The notes: a model not told the origin generated them from the sequence alone. Counted from the first letter of the stretch, positions 44,790-54,013 are shown. The stretch is 64,000 nt of DNA from Nocardia niigatensis NBRC 100131 (GCF_000308655.1 NZ_BAGC01000003.1:124001-188000); one strand, 5' to 3'. A program made the numbers and translations.

Positions 44790-45719
44790 GTGACCTCGGA
44801 CAAGGATGTCTGCGGGACCGATCCTGCGCCTGCACGCTTGACGGTGGGAATCGTCTCGGCGGGACGCGTCGGATCCGCGCTGGGTGTGGCGCTGGAGCGT
44901 GCCGGTCATGTCGTATTCGGGGTGTCCGCGATTTCGGACGCCTCGGTGCGCCGGGCCGCCACGCGCCTGCCGGACTCCCGCATCCTGCCCGCCGAGGAGG
45001 TGGCCGCCCGCAGCGAGCTGCTGATTCTCGCGGTGCCGGACAGTGAATTGCCCGGTCTGGTCGCGGGGTTGGCGGCCGCGAACGCGGTACGCGCGGGCAC
45101 CATCGTGGCGCACACCTCGGGTGCGAACGGGGTCGGGGTGCTGGCGCCGCTGACCGCGCAGGGCGCGCTGCCGCTGGCGATCCATCCGGCCATGACGTTC
45201 ACCGGGCACGACGAGGATGTGGCCCGCCTGGCCAATGCCTGCTTCGGCGTGACCGCCGCCGACGACATCGGCTATGCCATCGGGCAGTCGCTGGTGATCG
45301 AGATGGGTGGCGAGCCGGTGCGGGTCGCGGAGGAGAACCGCACCCTCTATCACGCCGCTCTCGCGCACGGCAGCAACCATCTGGTGACCCTGATCGTGGA
45401 TGCCGTGGAGGCCTTGCGCGCGGCGCTGTCGGGCCCGGGTCTACTGGGTCAGCAGTCGGTCGACGATCAGCCCGGCGGCCTGGCCGAGCGCATGCTGGCG
45501 CCCCTGGCCTCGGCGGCGCTCGACAATGCGCTGCGGCGGGGCCCGGCCGCGCTGACCGGCCCGGTGGCGCGCGGCGACGTGGCCGCGGTGGCCGCGCATC
45601 TCGACGCTCTCGAAGCCCTGAATCCCCGTCTGGCCGCGGGTTATCGCGCCCAGTCGCTGCGTTCGGCCGAGCGCGCCAAGACCAACCCCGCCCTGATCGA
45701 TCTGCTGGAAGGACGCTGA
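44790..45719 (+). CDS. Rossmann-fold DUF2520 dehydrogenase-like protein
   Basis: A 309-residue protein of the Rossmann-like/DUF2520 family, related to pyrroline-5-carboxylate and ketopantoate reductases. LTVGIVSAGRVGSALGVALERAGH is the cofactor fold, IHPAMTFTG the central motif, and the C-terminal half is the helical DUF2520. It stands directly in front of panC (five-base gap), as in M. tuberculosis (Rv3603c). That context makes an NADPH-dependent step in pantoate formation a fair guess, not proven. The start is GTG behind GAGAGGA. Confidence 0.85.
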   Translation: MTSDKDVCGTDPAPARLTVGIVSAGRVGSALGVALERAGHVVFGVSAISDASVRRAATRLPDSRILPAEEVAARSELLILAVPDSELPGLVAGLAAANAVRAGTIVAHTSGANGVGVLAPLTAQGALPLAIHPAMTFTGHDEDVARLANACFGVTAADDIGYAIGQSLVIEMGGEPVRVAEENRTLYHAALAHGSNHLVTLIVDAVEALRAALSGPGLLGQQSVDDQPGGLAERMLAPLASAALDNALRRGPAALTGPVARGDVAAVAAHLDALEALNPRLAAGYRAQSLRSAERAKTNPALIDLLEGR

Positions 45720-45724
45720 CGCCC

Positions 45725-46651
45725 ATGGACCCCAAGCTGATTGGCACGTACAAGCGCGGCGAGCTGACCGTGCTGCACGATCCGTCCGTCATGACCAAGG
45801 TCGTCAAGGCGTTGCGGTCGGTGGGCCGCCGGGTCGCGCTGGTGCCGACCATGGGCGCGTTGCACGAGGGCCACCTGGAGCTGGTGCGGCTGGCGAAGCT
45901 GACCAACACCACCGTCATCGTGTCGATCTTCGTGAACCCGCTGCAGTTCGGCGCGAACGAGGATCTCGACAAGTACCCGCGCACCCTCGACGCGGATGTG
46001 GAACTGCTGCGCGGCGAGGGCGTGGAGCTGGTGTTCGCGCCGAGTGCCCAGGATATGTACCCCTTCGGCACCCGCACCACGGTGCAGGCCGGTCCGTACG
46101 GCGACATCCTCGAGGGCGCGACCCGTCCGGGCCATTTCTCCGGCGTGTTGACCGTGGTCTCGAAGCTGTTCAATATCTGCCGGCCGCACGAGGCGTTCTT
46201 CGGTGAGAAGGATTACCAGCAGCTGGCGCTGATCCGGCAGATGGTCGTCGACCTGAACATGGACGTGAAGATCGTGCCGGCGGCGACCGTCCGTGAGCAA
46301 GACGGCCTGGCCAAGTCCTCCCGCAACCGCTACCTGAGCGCCGAGGAGCGCGAGCTGGCCACCACGCTGTCGGCCGCGCTGCTGGCCGGCCGGCACGCCG
46401 CCGGTCAGGGTCCGGAGGCCGTGTTGGAGACCGCGCAGTCTGTGCTGGATCTGGCGCCGGACATCCAGGTCGACTATCTGGCCCTGCGGGGTTCCGACTT
46501 CTCCGAGCAGTGGCCGAGCGGCAACGCCCGCCTGCTGGTCGCGGCCCGGGTCGGCACCACCCGCCTGATCGACAATATGCCCGTCTCCATCGGCAAGCCG
46601 CTCGACGGCCTCCCCACTGTTCCCGATCAGCCTGCCCAGGCAACTCTCTAG
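45725..46651 (+). CDS. panC: Pantoate-beta-alanine ligase
   Basis: A 308-residue nucleotidyltransferase-fold enzyme condensing pantoate and beta-alanine with ATP. Signatures are [11 protein letters not shown] with H47 and H50 of the HxGH motif, [36 protein letters not shown], and KSSRNRYLS as the KMSKS equivalent. A 14-base gap to panD with a strong GGAAGG site indicates one operon. The product feeds pantothenate kinase CoaX encoded two genes downstream. Confidence 0.97.
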   Translation: MDPKLIGTYKRGELTVLHDPSVMTKVVKALRSVGRRVALVPTMGALHEGHLELVRLAKLTNTTVIVSIFVNPLQFGANEDLDKYPRTLDADVELLRGEGVELVFAPSAQDMYPFGTRTTVQAGPYGDILEGATRPGHFSGVLTVVSKLFNICRPHEAFFGEKDYQQLALIRQMVVDLNMDVKIVPAATVREQDGLAKSSRNRYLSAEERELATTLSAALLAGRHAAGQGPEAVLETAQSVLDLAPDIQVDYLALRGSDFSEQWPSGNARLLVAARVGTTRLIDNMPVSIGKPLDGLPTVPDQPAQATL

Positions 46652-46664
46652 GAAGGCGACGACG

Positions 46665-47084
46665 ATGTTGCGCACCATGATGACGTCGAAGATCCACCGC
46701 GCCACGGTGACTCACGCCGATCTGCACTATGTGGGTTCGGTGACGGTGGACCAGGACCTGCTCGACGCCGCCGACCTGCTCGAGGGCGAGAAGGTCAGCA
46801 TTGTCGACATCACCAACGGGGCCCGCCTCGAGACCTATGTGATCGCCGGTGAGCGCGGTTCCGGCGTGATCGGAATCAACGGCGCCGCAGCGCATCTCGT
46901 GCATCCCGGTGACCTGGTGATCCTGATCGCCTACGGGATGATGGACGCGAAGGAGCTCGAAAACTACGCTCCGCATGTGGTTTTCGTCGACGAGCGCAAT
47001 CGCCCCATCGAGCTGGGCACCGATCCGGCACACGCCCCGGAGGGCTCGGATCTGATCTCCCCGCGTTCGCTCTCGCTGGCCTGA
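46665..47084 (+). CDS. panD: Aspartate 1-decarboxylase
   Basis: A 139-residue proenzyme making beta-alanine for PanC. Self-cleavage at G24-S25 (HYVGSVTVD) yields the pyruvoyl cofactor. [17 protein letters not shown] and [17 protein letters not shown] are family signatures. In mycobacteria the C-terminal tail of PanD is the target of pyrazinoic acid; the comparable tail is present here after about residue 115. Confidence 0.97.
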   Translation: MLRTMMTSKIHRATVTHADLHYVGSVTVDQDLLDAADLLEGEKVSIVDITNGARLETYVIAGERGSGVIGINGAAAHLVHPGDLVILIAYGMMDAKELENYAPHVVFVDERNRPIELGTDPAHAPEGSDLISPRSLSLA

Positions 47085-47094
47085 GCGGCGGGCC

Positions 47095-47910
47095 ATGCTG
47101 CTGACCATCGATGTCCGCAACACCAGCATCGAGCTGGGCCTGTTCTCCGGCAGCGGGGAGCATGCGAAGCTGGTGCGGCACTGGCGGATGCACACCAATC
47201 CGCTGCTGACCGCGGACGAATTCGCGTTGCAGGTGCGCGGTCTGATCGGCGCGGACGCCGATCAGGTGGTGGGCGTCGCGGCGCTGTCCACGGTGCCGCC
47301 GGTGCTGCGCGAGCTCCGGGAGATGCTGTCCCGCTATTGGGCTCATATGCCGCACGTGCTCGTGGAACCCGGTGTACGCACCGGTATTCCGCTGCTGGTG
47401 GACAATCCCAAGGAGGTCGGCGCCGACCGTATCGTGAATTGTCTTGCGGCTTATCATCGTTTCCGCTCGCCGGCCATCGTGGTGGATTTCGGCACGGCGA
47501 TCTGTGTGGATCTGGTGTCGGCCAAGGGGGAATTCCTCGGCGGCAGTATCGCGCCCGGTGTGGAGATTTCCACCGAGGCGCTGATCGCCCGCAGTGCGCT
47601 GCGCCGCGCGGAGTTGACGCGCCCGCGGTCGGTGGTGGGCAAGAACAGTATGGAGTGCCTGCAGTCGGGCGCCATTTTCGGTTTCGCGGGCCTGGTGGAC
47701 GGCCTGATCGATCGTATTCGCGATATCGACGCCTTCTCCGGTGACGATGTGGCGGTGGTGGCGACGGGCGCGACCGCGCCGCTGATCGTGCCCGAGTCGG
47801 AGACCATCGAGCATTACGAGCCGCATCTGACGCTGGACGGCCTGCGCCTGGTCTACGAGCGCAATCAGCAGCGGCGCACCCGGCCCGAGTCGGCCGCGGC
47901 CCGGTCCTGA
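47095..47910 (+). CDS. coaX: Type III pantothenate kinase
   Basis: A 271-residue kinase of the acetate/sugar-kinase-Hsp70-actin fold that phosphorylates pantothenate, the first committed step to Co[20 protein letters not shown] holds the phosphate-binding aspartate, [12 protein letters not shown] the substrate region and [14 protein letters not shown] the second phosphate motif. It follows panD by ten bases. In M. tuberculosis CoaX is thought inactive, with PanK as the essential form; motif residues here look intact. Confidence 0.94.
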   Translation: MLLTIDVRNTSIELGLFSGSGEHAKLVRHWRMHTNPLLTADEFALQVRGLIGADADQVVGVAALSTVPPVLRELREMLSRYWAHMPHVLVEPGVRTGIPLLVDNPKEVGADRIVNCLAAYHRFRSPAIVVDFGTAICVDLVSAKGEFLGGSIAPGVEISTEALIARSALRRAELTRPRSVVGKNSMECLQSGAIFGFAGLVDGLIDRIRDIDAFSGDDVAVVATGATAPLIVPESETIEHYEPHLTLDGLRLVYERNQQRRTRPESAAARS

Positions 47911-47979
47911 ACCGACCAGATGGAATAAAAGTGACGCAGTCGTCGCCGGGGGCCCTGGTGATTCCCGGCGAACCGCTGT

Positions 47980-47985
47980 TAGACT
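47980..47985 (+). promoter_or_regulatory. Predicted -10 element for the leader transcript
   Basis: TAGACT, within the run TTAGACT, is a good actinobacterial -10 hexamer. Transcription starting seven to eight bases later would begin at or next to the GTG at 47993, making the leader peptide mRNA leaderless. Confidence 0.6.
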
Positions 47986-47992
47986 CACCGAC

Positions 47993-48034
47993 GTGTATTT
48001 CCGCGTGAGCACCCAGGAGTGTTGTCGAGGCTGA
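47993..48034 (+). CDS. 13-residue Cys-Cys leader peptide
   Basis: GTG-started frame encoding MYFRVSTQECCRG and ending in TGA. It is too short for normal gene finding, but the adjacent cysteine codons (48020-48025) are followed immediately by a pairing segment of an attenuator-like structure, and the next genes metabolise cysteine. Short leaderless polycysteine frames that control sulfur operons by ribosome stalling are known in mycobacteria. No ribosome-binding site is present and none is needed if the mRNA is leaderless. Confidence 0.72.
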   Translation: MYFRVSTQECCRG

Positions 48035-48057
48035 TTCGCCTCGACGGTCGTCGAGGC
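48024..48057 (+). promoter_or_regulatory. Three-segment attenuator-like RNA (alternative hairpins)
   Basis: Segment A GTCGAGGC (48024-48031), B GCCTCGAC (48038-48045) and C GTCGAGGC (48050-48057): A and C are identical and each pairs perfectly with B over 8 bp. A overlaps the second Cys codon. A ribosome stalled on the Cys codons would cover A and let B pair with C; free RNA or a released ribosome would allow A-B. CGGTCG/CGACCG (48045-48050 with 48070-48075) offers a further alternative. Confidence 0.72.
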
Positions 48058-48099
48058 TTCGTATAGCCCCGACCGCACACACTTCTTGGAGTTTCGCTC

Positions 48100-48708
48100 A
48101 TGCGTTCCTCTGTTCTCTCCCTCCCTGTCGATACCCGCGCCACCTCGCCGCTCCTGCCCGAGGTCACCGAGCGGGCCACCGCCTCCGCCCTGCCGACCCG
48201 GCTGCGTCCGGCCGATCTGCTGCGCCTGACCGATGAGGGCGCCCAGGACGTGCTGGAGGGTCGCTACGACCACCTGCTGCCCGACGACGGCCTCTGGCCC
48301 ACCGAAAAACGCTGGGCCACAAGGCTTGTCGCGGACGATGAGGTGGACATCTGGCTGATCAGCTGGGTCGAGGGCAAATACACCGAACTGCACGACCACG
48401 CCGGCTCGCTGGGGGCGCTGACCGTGCTCTCCGGCGCGCTGTCGGAATACCGCTGGAACGGCCGGGACCTGCGCCGCCGCACCCTTACCGCGGGTGATCA
48501 GGCATCCTTCCCGCTCGGCTGGGTACACGACGTGGTGCGTGCCCCCGAGGCGGAGGCCGGCATCACCGGTCCGCTGAACCCGACTTTGAGCGTGCACGCC
48601 TATTCCCCGCCGCTGACGGCCATGTCCTATTACGAGGTCACCGGTCACGGCACCCTGCGGCGCACCCGTTCCGTCCTCACCGACCAGCCCGAAGGCGAAC
48701 TCGAATGA
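48100..48708 (+). CDS. Cysteine dioxygenase
   Basis: A 202-residue cupin-fold non-heme iron enzyme that oxidises cysteine to cysteine sulfinate. Iron ligands appear as H98 and H100 in ELHDHAGSLGALTVLSG, and H143 in GWVHDVV; the SVHAYSPP segment supplies the Ser-His-Tyr residues of the family. The start follows a TTGGAG site. It overlaps the rhodanese gene by four bases (ATGA), so both are co-translated, and it is preceded by the Cys-Cys leader. Role: removing excess cysteine and/or releasing oxidised sulfur. Confidence 0.92.
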   Translation: MRSSVLSLPVDTRATSPLLPEVTERATASALPTRLRPADLLRLTDEGAQDVLEGRYDHLLPDDGLWPTEKRWATRLVADDEVDIWLISWVEGKYTELHDHAGSLGALTVLSGALSEYRWNGRDLRRRTLTAGDQASFPLGWVHDVVRAPEAEAGITGPLNPTLSVHAYSPPLTAMSYYEVTGHGTLRRTRSVLTDQPEGELE

Positions 48709-49136
48709 CCCACTTGACGATCGACGGCATGCTCGCCCAGGCCCGCGGGCAGCTGCGTCGCCTGCTCCCGATCGAATTGCCGCAGGCCATCGCTCGCGGC
48801 GCGATTCTGGTGGACATTCGCCCGCAGGCCCAGCGGCTGCGCGAAGGCACCCTGCCGGGCGCGCTGGTGATCGAGCGAAATGTTCTGGAATGGCGTTTGG
48901 ACCCGTCCAGTTCCGCGCGTTTGGCGATGGCCGAGGATCACGACGTGGAATGGATCATCGTCTGCTCGGAGGGCTACACCTCCAGCCTGGCCGCGGCCTC
49001 GTTGCAGCAGCTGGGCCTGCGTCGCGCCACCGATCTCGAGGGCGGATATCAGGGGCTGAAAGCGGCGGGTCTGCTGACCGTCGCCGCCTCCGCACCGCAC
49101 TTCGAGCGTGAGGTCGCCACCCTGGCGTGGCTGTAG
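48705..49136 (+). CDS. Rhodanese-like sulfurtransferase
   Basis: A 143-residue single-domain rhodanese. ILVDIRPQAQRLREGTLPGALVIER is the N-terminal CH2-type motif, and the active-site loop is IIVCSEGYTSS with C87. It transfers sulfane sulfur, for example from thiosulfate to a thiol acceptor. The coupling with cysteine dioxygenase suggests handling of sulfite or sulfane sulfur arising from cysteine breakdown. Confidence 0.92.
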   Translation: MTHLTIDGMLAQARGQLRRLLPIELPQAIARGAILVDIRPQAQRLREGTLPGALVIERNVLEWRLDPSSSARLAMAEDHDVEWIIVCSEGYTSSLAAASLQQLGLRRATDLEGGYQGLKAAGLLTVAASAPHFEREVATLAWL

Positions 49137-49196
49137 CCGAAGCCGCGGGGAGGCGGCGGAAAAAAGGAATTCCGGCGCAGGATAGTCTTGAACCCC

Positions 49197-50762
49197 GTGA
49201 GCACCTCCACCCCTTCTTCCCCGTCGAGCAACCCCGTTCCTGCTGGCCAAAAGCGTGCCGCCGCGGCCCCCGTGGAGCATGACGTTCCCGAGCAGATGCG
49301 GATTCGCCGCGAGAAGCGCGAGCGGTTGCTGGGGGAGGGGCGCGAGGCATATCCGGTGGTGGTGAACCGCACCCACACCCTCGCCGAAATTCGCGCGGCG
49401 TACCCGGATCTGGCGGCCGATACCCAGACCGGTCAGTTGGTCGGGATTGCCGGGCGCGTCATTTTCGTCCGTAATAGCGGCAAGCTGTGTTTCGCCACCC
49501 TGCAGGAGGGCGACGGCACCAAGCTGCAGGCGATGATCAGCCTCAATGGCGTCGGCGCGGACTCGCTGGCGGCCTGGAAGGCCGATGTCGACCTGGGTGA
49601 CTTCGTATTCGTGCACGGCGAGGTGATCGCTTCGCGCACTGGCGAATTGAGCGTCATGGCCGATGCGTGGGAGATGGCGGCGAAGGCGCTGCGCCCGCTG
49701 CCGGTGGTGCACAAGGAGATGAACGAGGAGTCCCGGGTCCGCCAGCGCTATGTCGACCTGATCGTGCGCCCGGAGGCCCGCGAGATGGCCCGTACCCGCG
49801 TCGTGGCCGTGCGCGCGCTGCGAAACGCGTTGGAGCGCAGGGGATTCCTGGAGGTCGAGACCCCGATGCTGCAGACCGTTCACGGCGGCGCGACGGCCCG
49901 TCCGTTCGTCACGCACTCGAACGCGCTCGATATGGAGCTGTTCCTGCGCATCGCTCCGGAGCTGTTCCTGAAGCGTTGCGTGGTGGGTGGCATCGAGAAG
50001 GTCTTCGAGATCAACCGGAACTTCCGCAACGAGGGCGCGGACTCCACCCATTCGCCCGAGTTCGCAATGCTCGAAACCTACGAGGCGTACGGCACCTACG
50101 ACGATTCCGCCACCATGATGCGGGAATTGATCCAGGAAGTCGCGCAGGAGGTCTACGGCACGCAGGTCGTGACGCTCGCCGACGGCACGGAATACGATCT
50201 GTCCGGCGAGTGGGCGACGGTGGAGATGTACCCGTCGCTGTCGGAGCAGATCGGCACGGAGGTCACTCCGGAAACGTCGGTCGAGGAATTGCTGGCACTC
50301 GCGGATCGGGTCGGTCTGGAAATTCCGCAGGGTAAGGGCTACGGTCACGGCAAACTGGTCGAGGAACTGTGGGAGCACGTCTACGGTGACAAGCTCTACG
50401 CGCCGACTTTCGTCCGCGACTTCCCGGTCGAGACATCGCCGCTGACGCGCCAGCATCGGAGCAATCCCGGGGTTACCGAGAAGTGGGACCTGTACGTGCG
50501 CGGCTTCGAACTGGCCACCGGCTATTCCGAACTCGTGGATCCGGTGATCCAGCGCGACCGTTTCATGGATCAGGCGCGTTTGGCCGCGGCCGGTGACGAG
50601 GAGGCTATGCGCCTGGACGAGGACTTCCTCACCGCGATGGAGCACGGTATGCCTCCCACAACCGGAACGGGTATGGGTATCGATCGTTTGCTGATGGCCC
50701 TGACTGGCCTGGGAATCCGGGAAACGATACTCTTTCCAATTGTGCGTCCGGCAGCCCGTTAG
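49197..50762 (+). CDS. lysS: Lysyl-tRNA synthetase, class II
   Basis: A 521-residue class IIb synthetase charging tRNA-Lys. It has an N-terminal OB anticodon domain ([22 protein letters not shown]), motif 1 around [12 protein letters not shown], motif 2 as [20 protein letters not shown] and motif 3 as [15 protein letters not shown]. The first 30 residues are a Ser/Pro-rich extension. GTG 49197 and TTG 49188 are both possible; AGGA lies five bases before the TTG. It is followed by lsr2, as in M. tuberculosis. Confidence 0.97.
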   Translation: MSTSTPSSPSSNPVPAGQKRAAAAPVEHDVPEQMRIRREKRERLLGEGREAYPVVVNRTHTLAEIRAAYPDLAADTQTGQLVGIAGRVIFVRNSGKLCFATLQEGDGTKLQAMISLNGVGADSLAAWKADVDLGDFVFVHGEVIASRTGELSVMADAWEMAAKALRPLPVVHKEMNEESRVRQRYVDLIVRPEAREMARTRVVAVRALRNALERRGFLEVETPMLQTVHGGATARPFVTHSNALDMELFLRIAPELFLKRCVVGGIEKVFEINRNFRNEGADSTHSPEFAMLETYEAYGTYDDSATMMRELIQEVAQEVYGTQVVTLADGTEYDLSGEWATVEMYPSLSEQIGTEVTPETSVEELLALADRVGLEIPQGKGYGHGKLVEELWEHVYGDKLYAPTFVRDFPVETSPLTRQHRSNPGVTEKWDLYVRGFELATGYSELVDPVIQRDRFMDQARLAAAGDEEAMRLDEDFLTAMEHGMPPTTGTGMGIDRLLMALTGLGIRETILFPIVRPAAR

Positions 50763-50813
50763 TTCTCCGGATTGCATTTCCGGGCCCTGTTCTGGGACTA
50801 TCGGAATTAGCGG

Positions 50814-50819
50814 TATTCT
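50814..50819 (+). promoter_or_regulatory. Predicted lsr2 -10 element
   Basis: TATTCT lies 60 bases before the lsr2 start in an A+T-richer gap; the -35 is unclear. Confidence 0.4.
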
Positions 50820-50878
50820 GGCGTCGGGTAATCGGCCTGACTATGCGGGTCGCACGATTTCGAGAGGACGTTCATCTC

Positions 50879-51241
50879 ATGGCAAAGAAGGTCACCGTTA
50901 GCTTGATCGACGATGTCGACGGTGAGTCCATCGCGGACGAGACCATCGAGTTCGCAATCGATGGCGTCTCGTACGAGATCGACTTGTCGACGGAGAATGC
51001 GGCCAGGCTGCGGGAAGGGCTGGAGACGTGGGTTTCCGCCGCTCGGCGCACGAGCGGTCGCCGTCGTACCAAGGTGGCCGGCGCTCCGGCCGCGGGCCCG
51101 AAGAACCGGGTGTCGATCGATCGCGAACAAAGCGCGGCCATTCGCGAATGGGCACGCCGGAATGGCCACAAGGTGTCCGCTCGTGGTCGTATCTCCGCTG
51201 ACATCACCGAGGCTTACAACAAGGCCGCCTCTAAGAACTAG
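50879..51241 (+). CDS. lsr2: Nucleoid-associated protein Lsr2
   Basis: A 120-residue xenogeneic silencer, the actinobacterial counterpart of H-NS. The N-terminal dimerisation domain is [24 protein letters not shown]; the C-terminal DNA-binding domain ends in [20 protein letters not shown], with the RGR minor-groove-binding motif at 102-104. A basic flexible linker ([10 protein letters not shown]) joins them. It lies directly after lysS, followed by a strong terminator. Confidence 0.97.
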   Translation: MAKKVTVSLIDDVDGESIADETIEFAIDGVSYEIDLSTENAARLREGLETWVSAARRTSGRRRTKVAGAPAAGPKNRVSIDREQSAAIREWARRNGHKVSARGRISADITEAYNKAASKN

Positions 51242-51264
51242 TTGTCCGACTAGTCGCCGATTCG

Positions 51265-51303
51265 ACTGCCGTCCGGGTGTTTCGTGCGTGCCCGGGCGGC
51301 AGT
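51265..51303 (+). terminator. Terminator after lsr2
   Basis: ACTGCCGTCCGGG pairs with CCCGGGCGGCAGT (one T-G wobble) around a 13-base loop, followed by GGTTTATTC. Confidence 0.82.
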
Positions 51304-51431
51304 GGTTTATTCATGCGCTTTGCGTATCACCGGGGGATCAACCGTGATCTTGCTAGTGCCGGGGAGGCCAGGCACCATTGAAACGTGCGGACGATGTCAC
51401 TGGCTGGATGTAGAGAAGAGGTATCGGCGCA

Positions 51432-52055
51432 GTGACCGCTTTCCACGGCTCCTTCCTTCGGGTCAAGGACCAAGAGGGACGCCAGCATGAGCTGATGCTG
51501 TCCCCTGACCAGCCCCGGATCACCATCGGGCGCTCACCGCAGGCCGACCTGTCGCTGTTCTGGGACGTCGAGGTGTCGCGCCTGCACGCCACCGCCGAAT
51601 ACCTGGGCGCGCACTGGACCATCGTCGACGACGGCCTTTCCCGCAACGGCACTTTCGTCAACGGGGATCGTCTGGTCGGCCGGCATCGCCTGCAGCCGGG
51701 TGACGTCATCCGGATGGGCACCTCGCGAGTCACCTTCCACGACTTCAGTGGCGCCGCAGGCGATGTCACGCAGACCTCCACCGGCGGGCTGCCGACCCTG
51801 CGCTCGCTCACTGAAACCCAGCGGTCGGTACTGATCGCGCTCTGCCGCCCGCTGCGGAGCAACGACGGGTTCGCCTCGCCCGCCTCCAATCAGCAGATCG
51901 CGGCGGAACTCTTCCTCAGTGTCGACGCCATCAAAACTCACCTGCGCGCGCTGTTTGCGAAATTCGGCGTCGAGGATCTTCCGCAGAATCAGAAGCGGGT
52001 CCGCCTCGCCAACCTGGCCATGCAGTCCGGCGTCATCTCCGAACGCGACCTCTGA
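51432..52055 (+). CDS. FHA-domain protein with C-terminal HTH
   Basis: A 207-residue protein. The forkhead-associated domain (about 20-100) shows ITIGRSPQADLSL, VSRLHATAEY and SRNGTFVNGDRL, the phosphothreonine-binding residues. The C-terminal part (ETQRSVLIALCRPL...SNQQIAAELFLSVDAIKTHLRALFAKFGV) is a LuxR/GerE-type helix-turn-helix. It is therefore likely a DNA-binding regulator controlled by Ser/Thr kinase signalling. The cognate kinase is unknown; the membrane kinase at 25-27.6 kb is one of several possible. The start is GTG. Confidence 0.88.
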   Translation: MTAFHGSFLRVKDQEGRQHELMLSPDQPRITIGRSPQADLSLFWDVEVSRLHATAEYLGAHWTIVDDGLSRNGTFVNGDRLVGRHRLQPGDVIRMGTSRVTFHDFSGAAGDVTQTSTGGLPTLRSLTETQRSVLIALCRPLRSNDGFASPASNQQIAAELFLSVDAIKTHLRALFAKFGVEDLPQNQKRVRLANLAMQSGVISERDL

Positions 52056-52219
52056 TCCGCACCGCGGCGGGGCCGATCCTGGTACCACCCGTACCTGTTG
52101 GACCCCTGCGCATGCGTGCGAGCTTCTGAGCCATGGGTTTCCGTGCCCGTCGGCGATTGACTGGACGTAGTCGATCACCCGGGATGAACACGGGTGGCAG
52201 ATCCAGTCAGGAGAGAACG

Positions 52220-52867
52220 ATGTTCGCACTTCGCACCGCCGCGCTGGTGGCGGCGACGCTGACCACCGGACTGATCGCCGGCGTGTTCTACGCCTACGCG
52301 ACCTCGGTGATGACGGCCCTGGGCCAGTCCGACGACCGCACCTTCATCGATGTCATGCAGAAGATCAACGTGGTCATCATCAACCCGTGGTTCATGCTCG
52401 GATTCCTGGGCACGGTCGGCTTCACGGTGCTGGCCGCGGCGCTGCATCTGGGCAAGGACAACCGCACCGCGCTGATCTGGATCGGGATCGCGCTGGCCCT
52501 GAACGTGATTGCCTTCTTCATCACCTCGGGTCTGAACGTGCCGCTCAACAACCAGCTGGCCGATGCCGGCGACGTGGGCCGGATCCAGGATCTGGCGGCG
52601 GTGCGCTCGCAGTTCGAAAGTTCGTGGGTGGCTTGGAATATCGTCCGCGCGGTGCTGCACACGCTGGCCTTCCTGGTGCTGACGGGTGCGCTGTTCGTGG
52701 CGGGCGTCCAGCACGCCGGGGCGACCGCTGCGGTCGGCACCGTGGCGCGCGCCGCCGCGCAGCCGGGTTTCCCGCAGGCTCCGGGTGCCCATCCGGCCCC
52801 GGCGTCGTGGTCCGCTCCGGCCCAGCAGGCGTTCCCGGCCCGGTCCGGTTTCGCGTCCGATCGGTAG
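52220..52867 (+). CDS. DUF1772 (anthrone-oxygenase-like) membrane protein
   Basis: A 215-residue protein with four membrane helices (about 5-24, 55-75, 83-103, 140-162) and the DUF1772 features of an N-terminal GLIAGVFYAYATSVMTAL, central INVVIINPWFM and N-V-PLNNQLA. The family includes some anthrone oxygenases of polyketide pathways, but most members are uncharacterised. The last 45 residues are a Pro/Ala-rich tail. ATG 52220 is preceded by AGGAGAG, and a strong terminator follows. Confidence 0.85.
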   Translation: MFALRTAALVAATLTTGLIAGVFYAYATSVMTALGQSDDRTFIDVMQKINVVIINPWFMLGFLGTVGFTVLAAALHLGKDNRTALIWIGIALALNVIAFFITSGLNVPLNNQLADAGDVGRIQDLAAVRSQFESSWVAWNIVRAVLHTLAFLVLTGALFVAGVQHAGATAAVGTVARAAAQPGFPQAPGAHPAPASWSAPAQQAFPARSGFASDR

Positions 52868-52883
52868 TAATTCCTTCCGATTC

Positions 52884-52949
52884 CGGCGCCGGCGGGGACC
52901 TTCGGTGCGGCCTCACAAGCCGCCTGCGGGTCCCGGCCGGCGCCGTTTT
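52884..52949 (+). terminator. Large hairpin terminator with T-run
   Basis: GGCGCCGG and GGGACC arms pair with GGTCCC and CCGGCGCC, with an inner GCGGC/GCCGC hairpin; TTTTC follows. It ends the DUF1772 transcript. Confidence 0.8.
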
Positions 52950-52955
52950 CCTGTA

Positions 52956-52971
52956 CTGAAACCGGTTTCAG
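52956..52971. promoter_or_regulatory. Perfect 16-bp palindrome upstream of the lipase pair
   Basis: CTGAAACCGGTTTCAG is a perfect palindrome 80 bases before the first lipase start, upstream of the likely promoter. It looks like a binding site for a dimeric regulator. No matching regulator is adjacent. Confidence 0.5.
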
Positions 52972-53050
52972 AACTTACCCGCCAGTATTCCATCCTCCGC
53001 GCTTGTTTCCTGACTAGGTTGACTGAACGCGTTCTAATTTGGGAGGGAAC

Positions 53051-54013
53051 ATGCGAAGGATGCCCATGCGGGGAACGCCGGGATCACTGCTGATCATGGC
53101 GGTGCTGGCGGTCTTGTGGATCGGTGCGAGCGGTACCGCCCGAGCGGAATATCCGGTCACTTTCAATTTCTTCGCGGGTATCCCGAACGAGCTCACCAAC
53201 CCCGGTGGCTCACTGCCCGGGGCCAATGACTGGTCCTGCAAACCCAGTGCGGCACACCCGGATCCGGTGGTCCTGATCCACGGCACCGCGGGTGGCGCGC
53301 AGACCAACTGGGGCGCCTACGCGCCGCTGCTCGCCAATCAGGGATACTGCGTCTTCGCGCTGACCTACGGCGCCCTCGACGTGCCGTGGCCGCTGTCCGC
53401 GCTGGGCGGGATGAAGCCGATCCCCGAAAGTGCCGCGCAGCTGAGCGACTTCGTGAGCCGCGTGCTCGCCGCGACCGGCGCGGCGCAGGTCGACTTCGTC
53501 GCCCACTCGCAGGGCAATACGGTCGGCAACTACTTCATCAAGCGGCTCGGCGGCGCCGGCGAGGTCAACCGCTTCGTGGCCATCGCGCCCCCGTGGCTGG
53601 GCATCTTCGGCGACCAGATGGACGTGGTGCGGACCTTCGGCCGCCAGCTCGGCGCGAGCGCCGACCAGGTGGACAACCTGGCCGCGGCGGGCGTCGTCTG
53701 CCAGGCCTGCCCCGAGATGCTCGGCAATTCCTCGTTCATCAACGCCCTGAACGCTGACGGCGTCTACGACCCGTCGGTCACCTACACCAACCTGGCCTCC
53801 CACTTCGACGAGGCGGTATGGCCCTCGATCGCGCTCGTTTCGGGCCCCAATGTCACCAATGACCTGATGCAGGACGGTTGCCCCGCCGACTTCTCCGATC
53901 ACATGGCCATCGCAGGCAGCCGTCGCGCGGCCATGATGGCCCTCAACGCCCTCGACCCGGACCATGCCCAGCCGGTGCCCTGCGAGTTCGTTCCCCCCAT
54001 CACGGGCGACTGA
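53051..54013 (+). CDS. Secreted esterase/lipase, first of a tandem pair
   Basis: A 320-residue alpha/beta hydrolase of the EstA/lipase class 2 type. The Sec signal peptide is clear (basic MRRMPMRG, hydrophobic core, AXA site TARA about residue 32). The oxyanion region is VVLIHGTAGG and the nucleophile elbow AHSQGN; a C-terminal SDHMAI histidine completes the likely triad. Cysteine pairs (CKPS, CQACPE, DGCPAD) suggest disulfides. ATG 53051 has GGGAGGG upstream. It is a close paralogue of the next gene and probably acts on extracellular lipids. Confidence 0.92.
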   Translation: MRRMPMRGTPGSLLIMAVLAVLWIGASGTARAEYPVTFNFFAGIPNELTNPGGSLPGANDWSCKPSAAHPDPVVLIHGTAGGAQTNWGAYAPLLANQGYCVFALTYGALDVPWPLSALGGMKPIPESAAQLSDFVSRVLAATGAAQVDFVAHSQGNTVGNYFIKRLGGAGEVNRFVAIAPPWLGIFGDQMDVVRTFGRQLGASADQVDNLAAAGVVCQACPEMLGNSSFINALNADGVYDPSVTYTNLASHFDEAVWPSIALVSGPNVTNDLMQDGCPADFSDHMAIAGSRRAAMMALNALDPDHAQPVPCEFVPPITGD

